64,000 bases of DNA from SG8-30 sp963715485 (GTDB taxonomy: Bacteria > Pseudomonadota > Gammaproteobacteria > Steroidobacterales > Steroidobacteraceae), in contig OY970244.1 of the NCBI GenBank assembly GCA_963715485.1, forward strand, positions 1,612,001 to 1,676,000, in the 5' to 3' direction. The notes below the pieces were generated by a model, which was not told the origin of the DNA, did no database searches, and saw only the letters and a list, made by a program, of their open reading frames with translations. The translations under genes and the position numbers were made by a program. The stretch's first letter is position 1; the number at the start of each line of letters is the position of its first letter. This document shows positions 57,961 through 64,000 of the stretch, one piece after another.

Positions 57961-59526
57961 ATGAGCCGGGGATTCCTCCGCAGCACGTCGGTGGTCGGCG
58001 GTCTGACCCTCCTGTCGCGGGTCTCGGGCCTGGTCCGCGACATGGTCTATTCGCAGGCCTTCGGCGCCGGGACCTTGATGGACGCATTCCTGGTGGCGTT
58101 CAAGATCCCGAACTTCCTGCGACGGCTGACCGCAGAAGGGGCGTTCTCGCAGGCGTTCGTCCCGGTCGTGTCCGAGTACAAGGTCCGGCGCAGCACCGAG
58201 GAGGTGCGCCACCTGGTCGGCGGCGTGTCCGGCACGCTCGGATTGCTGCTATTCGGGGTCACCCTCGTTGGTGTCGTGGCCGCTCCGGTGCTGGTGCTGG
58301 TCTTCGCGCCTGGGTTCCACGACGATGGCGTGCGCTTCGACCTCACGGTCGCGATGCTGCGCCTGACCTTCCCCTACATCCTGTTCATGTCCCTGGTGGC
58401 GCTCGCCAGCGGGGTGCTGAACAGCTATGGGCGTTTCGCGGTCCCGGCGTTCACGCCCGTGTTGCTGAACCTGGTGATGATTGTCTTCGCCAGCCTGATT
58501 GCGCCGCATTTCGATCAGCCGGGCCTGGTATTGGCAGCCGGCGTGTTCGTCGCGGGCCTATTGCAGCTGCTGGTGCAGCTGCCGGCGCTGAAGTCCATCG
58601 GCATGCTTTCCTGGCCGCGCTGGGACCGTGCGCACGAAGGCGTCAGGCAGATTGGTCGACTCATGCTGCCAGGTATCTTCGGTTCCTCCGTGGCGCAGGT
58701 CTCGCTGCTGCTGGATACGCTGATCGCATCGTTCCTGATGACCGGCTCGATCGCCTGGATGTATTACGCCGACCGGCTGGTCGAATTTCCACTCGGCGTG
58801 TTCTCCATCGCGCTGGCGACAGTCATCCTGCCGGGGCTGTCTTCGCACCATGCCAGCGAAAGCAAGGCCGAATTTGCGGCGACGCTCGATTGGGCGCTGA
58901 GGATGACCATCGTCATCGTCACGCCTGCGGCCGTCGGCCTGCTGATGCTCGCCGGGCCGCTGACGGCAACCATCTTTGGCTACGGTGAATTCGATGCACG
59001 CGACGTGAAAATGTCTTCCTACGCGTTGATGGCGTACTCGGTCGGCCTGATCGGCTTCTCCATGGTCAAGGTGCTTGCGCCCGGCTATTTCGCGCGCCAG
59101 GACACCCGCACGCCAGTCAAGGTCGGCATCATTGCGCTCGGCATCAACATGGGTTTCAACCTGGCGGTGGTCGTGCCGGCCTACCTGGCCGGCTTTCCGG
59201 CTCCGCATGCACTGCTGGCGTTCTCGACTGGCATGTCGGCCTTCGTCAACAGTGCGCTGCTGTACCGGGGCCTCAGGCGTACCGGTGTGTACGCGCCGTC
59301 GCAGCGCTGGCGGCGGCTGGCACCACAGGTGCTCGGGGCCAACGCTGCCATGGCAGTCTTCCTCTGGTGGGCGGCGGGTGACTGGGCGGCCTGGTCCGGG
59401 ATGGCCGCGCTCCAACGGATCCTGATGACCGTGGGTTGTGTCGCCGGAGGCGGTACGGTCTATTTCGTCACGCTTTGGGTCCTGGGCGCACGGCCGGGAG
59501 ACTTCCGCGGCGCCAGCTCCCGCTAA
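57961..59526 (+). CDS. murJ: Lipid II flippase MurJ
   Basis: 521 residues with about 14 membrane segments (MATE/MOP fold). MSRGFLRSTSVVGGLTLLSR, SGLVRDMVYSQAFGAGTLMD, FKIPNFLRRLTAEGAFSQAF (charged central-cavity motif) and YYADRLVEFPLGVFSIALAT are diagnostic. It moves lipid II across the inner membrane for peptidoglycan synthesis. Its TAA stop at 59524-59526 lies inside the large palindrome that follows. It heads the murJ-ribF-ileS-lspA-ispH series. Confidence 0.96.
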   Translation: MSRGFLRSTSVVGGLTLLSRVSGLVRDMVYSQAFGAGTLMDAFLVAFKIPNFLRRLTAEGAFSQAFVPVVSEYKVRRSTEEVRHLVGGVSGTLGLLLFGVTLVGVVAAPVLVLVFAPGFHDDGVRFDLTVAMLRLTFPYILFMSLVALASGVLNSYGRFAVPAFTPVLLNLVMIVFASLIAPHFDQPGLVLAAGVFVAGLLQLLVQLPALKSIGMLSWPRWDRAHEGVRQIGRLMLPGIFGSSVAQVSLLLDTLIASFLMTGSIAWMYYADRLVEFPLGVFSIALATVILPGLSSHHASESKAEFAATLDWALRMTIVIVTPAAVGLLMLAGPLTATIFGYGEFDARDVKMSSYALMAYSVGLIGFSMVKVLAPGYFARQDTRTPVKVGIIALGINMGFNLAVVVPAYLAGFPAPHALLAFSTGMSAFVNSALLYRGLRRTGVYAPSQRWRRLAPQVLGANAAMAVFLWWAAGDWAAWSGMAALQRILMTVGCVAGGGTVYFVTLWVLGARPGDFRGASSR

Positions 59527-59585
59527 TGCGGGGACAGTTTACCTATATGGCGGCGCCATATAGGTAAACTGTCCCCGCATTAGCG
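59521..59585. repeat. Perfect 32-bp inverted repeat with GGGGACAGT core (copy 3)
   Basis: The arms 59521-59552 and 59554-59585 are exact reverse complements separated by one G. Each arm includes GCGGGGACAGTTTACC. The left arm contains the murJ stop codon. It is the largest of the three related palindromes in the window. It resembles REP/BIME-type elements spread by RAYT transposases, and could act as a transcript end. Confidence 0.85.
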
Positions 59586-59593
59586 TCGGGATT

Positions 59594-59623
59594 TTGCGGC
59601 GCGAAAACCCCTATACTTACAAT
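59594..59623 (+). promoter_or_regulatory. Candidate promoter of ribF
   Basis: TTGCGG (59594-59599) and TACAAT (59618-59623) are 18 bases apart, 37 bases before ribF. The match is moderate. A promoter here would make sense if the palindrome upstream ends the murJ transcript. Confidence 0.45.
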
Positions 59624-59660
59624 CCTTTGGCAGCTATTCCGCCTCCGCAGGCGCAGGTTC

Positions 59661-60590
59661 ATGAAGATTGTCCGCGGCCTGACCAATGCCCGTCCGTCCG
59701 ATCGAGGCTGCGTGCTGACGATCGGCAATTTCGATGGGCTACACCTTGGCCACGAGGCGATCGTCGGTCACCTTGCCGCGCGCGGCCGCGAGCACGGTTT
59801 GCCGACCGCGCTGCTTACCTTTGAGCCGAACCCGCGCGAGTACTTCGACCCGGCCAACGCGCCGGCCCGGCTGATGCGCCTGCGGGACAAGGCGGCGCGC
59901 CTCGCAGAGCTGGGTCTCGACCGCCTGATCCTGCTCAAGTTCGACCAGCGCCTGCGGGCATGGAATGGCCAGGAGTTCATCGAGCGCGTCCTGGTCGAGG
60001 CGCTGGGCGCGCGGCATGTCGTGATCGGCAGCGCGTTTCGCTTTGGCAAGGGACGCAGTGGCACGGTCGAGCTGCTCAGGCAGGCGGGCCGGCAACTCGG
60101 ATACGACGTTGACGAGGTCGGCGCCGTCCTCATTGACGGCGAGCGCGTCAGTTCGACGCGCGTCCGGGCCGCACTGGCGCGCGGCGACCTGGTAACGGTC
60201 CGGCGCCTGCTCGGGCGCGACTACCGCATGACCGGGAGGGTCATGGAGGGCCGCCGCCTTGGGCGCACGCTCGGCTATGCGACCGCCAACCTTCGCCTGC
60301 ACCGGCGTGTCTCGCCGGTCGCCGGCGTTTTTGCGGTGCGCGTGCACGGCGTCGACGGTGGAACCCGGCCGGGTGTCGCCTCGGTGGGTTCGCGCCCGAC
60401 TGTCGGCGGCGGCGAGATCCTGCTCGAGGCACACGTATTCGACTGGCAGGGCGACCTCTACGGGCGTTACCTTGGTGTGGACTTCGTCGCCAAGCTGCGT
60501 GAGGAATCGAAGTTTCCGGATCTCGGCGCGCTGGTCGAGCGGATGCACGTGGACGCGCGCGAGGCACGGCAGGTACTCGCCACCGGCTGA
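59661..60590 (+). CDS. ribF: Bifunctional riboflavin kinase / FAD synthetase
   Basis: 309 residues. The FMN adenylyltransferase domain has LTIGNFDGLHLGHEAIVGHL (HxGH-type) and LLTFEPNPREYFDP; ISSTRVR-like SSTRVRAALARGD closes it. The riboflavin kinase domain has GRRLGRTLGYATANLRLHRR (the PTAN-like motif reads YATAN here), GVASVGSRPTVGGGEILLEA and YLGVDFVAKLREESKFPDL. It makes FMN and FAD. It lies 29 bases ahead of ileS. Confidence 0.96.
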   Translation: MKIVRGLTNARPSDRGCVLTIGNFDGLHLGHEAIVGHLAARGREHGLPTALLTFEPNPREYFDPANAPARLMRLRDKAARLAELGLDRLILLKFDQRLRAWNGQEFIERVLVEALGARHVVIGSAFRFGKGRSGTVELLRQAGRQLGYDVDEVGAVLIDGERVSSTRVRAALARGDLVTVRRLLGRDYRMTGRVMEGRRLGRTLGYATANLRLHRRVSPVAGVFAVRVHGVDGGTRPGVASVGSRPTVGGGEILLEAHVFDWQGDLYGRYLGVDFVAKLREESKFPDLGALVERMHVDAREARQVLATG

Positions 60591-60619
60591 CGCCGGACGA
60601 GGCACAGACAGGAGCAAAG

Positions 60620-63439
60620 GTGGACTACAAGCAGACAGTAAACCTGCCCAGAACCGACTTCCCCATGAAGGCGGACCTGGCACGCCGCGAGCCGGCGATG
60701 CGGGAATGGTGGGACGCCGAGGACATCTACGGAAAGCTCCGCAAGGCAGCCGCGGGCCGGCCCAGGTTCGTGCTGGTCGACGGGCCGCCGTACGCTAACG
60801 CCGCTATCCACATTGGTCATGCCGTCAACAAGATCCTCAAGGACATCATCGTCAAGTCGCACACGCTGGACGGCTGCGATTCCCCCTACGTTCCCGGCTG
60901 GGACTGCCATGGCCTGCCGATCGAGCAACAGGTCGAAAAGAAGCACGGCCGCATCGGCCAGAAGCTCGACGCCAAGGCCTTCAGGCAGGCTTGCCGCGAG
61001 TACGCCGCAAGCCAGGTCGACGGCCAGCGCGAGGATTTCAAGCGTCTTGGCGTTCTGGGCGACTGGGACCGTCCGTACCTGACGATGCTGCCGCAATACG
61101 AGGCCGAGCAGTTGCGCGCCTTCGCCGGGATCATCAGGAACGGTCACCTGCTACGCGGCTTCAAGCCGGTGCACTGGTGCCTCGACTGCAGATCGTCGCT
61201 GGCCGAGGCCGAGGTAGAATACGAGGAGCGCACCTCGCCTTCGATCGACGTGCGGTTTGCGGTGACCGACGCGGCGGACCTCGCGCGCCGGTTCGACGTG
61301 ACAGCGGATCTCGCGAGTAACGCCTCGGTCGTCATCTGGACGACCACGCCCTGGACGCTGCCGGCCAACCAGGCGGTCTGCCTGCATCCGGAGCTCGATT
61401 ACCTGCTGGCCGAGGTCGACGCCGGCAGCGGCCGCGAGCATATCGTCGTGGCCGCGGCGCTGCTCGAGAGCGTGGCCAAACGCGCGGGGCTCGGGCACGT
61501 GCGCAACGTGGCGCATGCGAAAGGCAGTGCGCTCGAGGGCCTGCGGCTCGGGCATCCCTTCTACGACCGCGTCGTGCCCGTCATTCTGGGCGAGCACGTG
61601 ACGCTCGATTCCGGCACCGGGGCCGTACACACCGCCCCCGGACACGGCGTCGAGGACTACGTGGTTGGCCGTCGCTACGACCTGGCCGTGGACAATCCAG
61701 TCGGCTCCGACGGTCGCTTCGTCGAGGGCACGCCGCTGTTCGAAGGGCAACAGGTCTTCAAGGCGAACGAGGCGGTGGTGGCGGCGCTGGCCGAGCGTGG
61801 CCGGCTGCTTCATCACGAGTCCTACGTGCACAGCTACCCGCACTGCTGGCGGCACAAGACGCCGGTCATCTTCCGCGCGACCCCGCAGTGGTTCATCGGC
61901 ATGGACCAGCAGGGCCTGCGTACGGCGGCGCTGGAGGAAATCCGCAAGGTGCGCTGGGTGCCCGGCTGGGGCGAGCAGCGTATCTCCGGCATGGTCGAGG
62001 GCAGGCCGGACTGGTGCATCTCCCGCCAGCGCGCCTGGGGCGTGCCGCTGGCGCTGTTCGTGCACCGAAGGACCGGCGAGCCACATCCGCGCTCGGCCGA
62101 CCTGCTCGAGCAGGTCGCGAGCCGCGTCGCACAGTCGGGGCTCGAGGCATGGTTCGACCTGGATCCGCACGAGATCCTCGGTGACGAGGCTGGCGACTAC
62201 GAGAAGACCGACGACGTCATGGACGTATGGCTGGACTCCGGCGTAGTACATCACTGCCTGCCGGCGCTGCGGCCCGACTCCATCCCGTTTCCAGCGGACG
62301 TCTACCTCGAGGGATCGGACCAGCACCGTGGCTGGTTCCAGAGTTCACTGCTGGCGGCGGTGGCGGGCAAGGGCCAGGCGCCTTACCGAGAGGTCGTCAC
62401 GCATGGTTTCGTGGTCGACGACAAGGGCCGCAAGATGTCCAAGTCGCTGGGCAACGTGGTCGCGCCGCAGAAGGTCATGAGCACGCTCGGCGCCGACGTC
62501 CTGCGCCTGTGGGTCGCGGCGACCGACTACAGCGCCGAGATGAATGTCTCCGACGAGATTCTCAGGCGTACGTCTGACAGTTACCGGCGCATGCGCAACA
62601 CCATTCGCTTCCTGCTGGGAAACCTGCACGACTTCGACCCGTTGCGGGACTCGCTACCGGCCCGCGAGCTGATCGCCCTGGACCGCTGGGCCATTGAGCG
62701 TGCGCGCAAGCTGCAGGGCGAGGTCATCGAGGCCTACCGCGACTACGAGTACCACCTGATCTATCAGAAGGTTCACAATTTCTGTGTGGTCGACCTGGGT
62801 GCCTACTGGCTCGATATCCTCAAGGACCGGCTGTACACGACGCCGGCCAGTGGGCGGGCACGGCGCTCCGCGCAGACGGCGATGTATCACGTAGCGGAGG
62901 CAATGGTCCGCTGGCTGGCGCCGATCCTCTCGTTCACCGCGGAGGAGGTCTGGAAATTCCTGCCAGGCGATCGCGAGGAATCTGTCTTTCTGGCTACCTG
63001 GTGGGAGCTGCCCGACGCGCACCCCAGCCCGGGAATTGACTGGGATGCGGTACTGGCGCTCAAGTCCGACGTGTCCCGCGAACTGGAGCGACTGCGAGCC
63101 GCAGGCTCGATCGGCGCGCCGCTGGAGGCCGAGGTCGATGTGTACGTCGATGCGGTGCAGCGGGCGCGTCTCGAGGGACTAGGCGAGGAACTGCGCTTCG
63201 TGCTGATCACCTCCGACGCACGGCTGCTCGATGCCAGCGAAAGGCCGGCCGACGCGGTACCGGCGGGCGAGGTCGCCAAGGACGGCGTATGGATCGCGGT
63301 ACGAGCGCTCGATTACGCCAAGTGTGCACGCTGCTGGCACAGGCGACCGGATATCGGCCAGGATTCCAGTCACCCGGAACTCTGCAGCCGTTGCGTGTCG
63401 AACCTAGAGGGTCCGGGCGAGACAAGGAGCTTCGCGTGA
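60620..63439 (+). CDS. ileS: Isoleucyl-tRNA synthetase
   Basis: 939 residues, full length. GTG 60620 follows GGAG. PPYANAAIHIGHAVNKILKD carries the HIGH motif; VIWTTTPWTLPANQAVCLHP is in the editing domain; DDKGRKMSKSLGNVVAPQKV carries KMSKS. The C-terminal zinc finger is CARCWHRRPDIGQ ... CSRCVSN. This is the bacterial type (IleS1). It charges tRNA-Ile. Its TGA overlaps the lspA GTG. Confidence 0.98.
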   Translation: MDYKQTVNLPRTDFPMKADLARREPAMREWWDAEDIYGKLRKAAAGRPRFVLVDGPPYANAAIHIGHAVNKILKDIIVKSHTLDGCDSPYVPGWDCHGLPIEQQVEKKHGRIGQKLDAKAFRQACREYAASQVDGQREDFKRLGVLGDWDRPYLTMLPQYEAEQLRAFAGIIRNGHLLRGFKPVHWCLDCRSSLAEAEVEYEERTSPSIDVRFAVTDAADLARRFDVTADLASNASVVIWTTTPWTLPANQAVCLHPELDYLLAEVDAGSGREHIVVAAALLESVAKRAGLGHVRNVAHAKGSALEGLRLGHPFYDRVVPVILGEHVTLDSGTGAVHTAPGHGVEDYVVGRRYDLAVDNPVGSDGRFVEGTPLFEGQQVFKANEAVVAALAERGRLLHHESYVHSYPHCWRHKTPVIFRATPQWFIGMDQQGLRTAALEEIRKVRWVPGWGEQRISGMVEGRPDWCISRQRAWGVPLALFVHRRTGEPHPRSADLLEQVASRVAQSGLEAWFDLDPHEILGDEAGDYEKTDDVMDVWLDSGVVHHCLPALRPDSIPFPADVYLEGSDQHRGWFQSSLLAAVAGKGQAPYREVVTHGFVVDDKGRKMSKSLGNVVAPQKVMSTLGADVLRLWVAATDYSAEMNVSDEILRRTSDSYRRMRNTIRFLLGNLHDFDPLRDSLPARELIALDRWAIERARKLQGEVIEAYRDYEYHLIYQKVHNFCVVDLGAYWLDILKDRLYTTPASGRARRSAQTAMYHVAEAMVRWLAPILSFTAEEVWKFLPGDREESVFLATWWELPDAHPSPGIDWDAVLALKSDVSRELERLRAAGSIGAPLEAEVDVYVDAVQRARLEGLGEELRFVLITSDARLLDASERPADAVPAGEVAKDGVWIAVRALDYAKCARCWHRRPDIGQDSSHPELCSRCVSNLEGPGETRSFA

Positions 63440-63954
63440 GCGAGACCAGTGGAACGAGTTCCAGCGCATTGCGCTGGCTGTGGCTCGCGCTGGTGGTCAT
63501 CGTCGCCGACCAGCTGACCAAGGGCATGATCATCCGCAGCTTCGAGTTGTACGAGGTGGTCGACGTCCTGCCGGTGCTGGAGATCACGCGGTTGCACAAC
63601 ACCGGCGCGGCCTTCAGCCTGCTGGCCGGAGCCTCCGGCTGGCAGCGCTGGTTCTTCGTCGGACTGGCCGCCGTCGTCAGCGTCGGCATCATCTACTGGC
63701 TGAAGCACCTGCCGAAGCACAGCGCACCGTTCCTGCCGGCGGCGCTGGCGCTGGTGCTTGGCGGGGCGCTGGGCAACGTCATCGACCGGCTGTGGCATGG
63801 GCACGTGGTCGATTTCCTGCACTTCCACTGGAAGCTCGCTTACTTCCCCGCCTTCAACCTGGCCGATACTGCGATCACTATCGGCGCAGGCCTGCTGATC
63901 CTGGACGCCGTCATCGAGGGTCGCCGGGCTCGGTCCCGGGAGGGCGGTTCGTGA
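63436..63954 (+). CDS. lspA: Lipoprotein signal peptidase II
   Basis: 172 residues with four membrane segments. LVVIVADQLTKGMIIRSF, LHNTGAAFSLLAG, ALVLGGALGNVIDRLWHGHV (first catalytic Asp) and FPAFNLADTAITIGAGLLIL (second catalytic Asp) are diagnostic. It cleaves prolipoprotein signal peptides after lipidation, relevant to the lipoproteins in this window. GTG 63436 overlaps the ileS stop. Confidence 0.97.
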   Translation: MSETSGTSSSALRWLWLALVVIVADQLTKGMIIRSFELYEVVDVLPVLEITRLHNTGAAFSLLAGASGWQRWFFVGLAAVVSVGIIYWLKHLPKHSAPFLPAALALVLGGALGNVIDRLWHGHVVDFLHFHWKLAYFPAFNLADTAITIGAGLLILDAVIEGRRARSREGGS

Positions 63955-64000
63955 AGATCCTGCTGGCCAACCCGCGCGGTTTCTGTGCCGGCGTGGATCG
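63951..64000 (+). CDS. ispH: 4-hydroxy-3-methylbut-2-enyl diphosphate reductase (partial)
   Basis: Only 16 codons are present before the edge: MKILLANPRGFCAGVD. RGFCAGV with the first cluster Cys is the IspH opening. GTG 63951 overlaps the lspA TGA. Its place after lspA is typical in gammaproteobacteria. It makes IPP and DMAPP in the MEP pathway. Confidence 0.92.
   Translation, partial: MKILLANPRGFCAGVD

Overview
The window is a high-GC chromosomal segment from a Gram-negative bacterium, most likely a gammaproteobacterium. The right end carries the conserved block ispB / rplU-rpmA-obgE / rpsT / murJ-ribF-ileS-lspA-ispH. The rest includes a fused CysN-CysC, a TonB-dependent receptor, lipoproteins and an L,D-transpeptidase. 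A more exact placement, for example near the Steroidobacterales, Nevskiales or Woeseiales, is only a guess.

Layout. (1) 0-4.3 kb: a minus-strand acyl-CoA operon (MaoC hydratase, acyl-CoA dehydrogenase, class III CoA-transferase) beside a plus-strand GntR/UTRA regulator and a CitE-like lyase. A perfect TTGTCCGGACAA palindrome lies between them. (2) 4.3-9.1 kb: sulfate activation (cysD, cysNC), an SDR and an ACAD10-like phosphotransferase. (3) 9.1-16.4 kb: a minus operon of isochorismatase, nitroreductase and EamA exporter, facing a CoA-transferase plus amidohydrolase pair, then a TonB receptor. The CoA-transferase and the receptor share an identical 12-base upstream motif. (4) 16.6-31 kb: ppc, a YgiQ radical SAM protein, a LOG protein, small envelope proteins, an ABC/FtsX/AttH export set and a YcbB-type L,D-transpeptidase. 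(5) 31-45.3 kb: the standout region. Three multihaem c-type cytochromes have 21, 38 and about 15 CxxCH motifs. With them are a His-rich membrane protein, a CcmI-like TPR protein, a TPR plus beta-barrel outer-membrane protein, a lipoprotein, and divergently a 4Fe-4S/FAD oxidoreductase and a periplasmic ankyrin protein. (6) 45.3-46.8 kb: homospermidine synthase. (7) 47.2-54.3 kb: a giant TPR/5xGAF hybrid histidine kinase, an HPt protein and a response regulator-nucleotide cyclase. (8) 54.3-64 kb: tRNA-Pro(CGG) and the conserved housekeeping block.

How the genes fit together. Region 5 looks like a complete electron route from NAD(P)H or quinol through an inner-membrane protein and very large periplasmic or extracellular cytochromes to an outer-membrane barrel, that is, a candidate porin-cytochrome conduit unlike the textbook Mtr set. 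Region 7 is a self-contained phosphorelay that should end in cyclic-nucleotide synthesis.

Caution on the sequence. At least ten genes-worth of reading frame are broken by single-base shifts, nearly all +1, including in ppc. In the cytochrome repeat array the repeat spacing itself changes from 279 to 278 and 280 at exactly the two breaks. I read these as sequencing or assembly indels, not true pseudogenes. Affected genes are annotated as one locus each.
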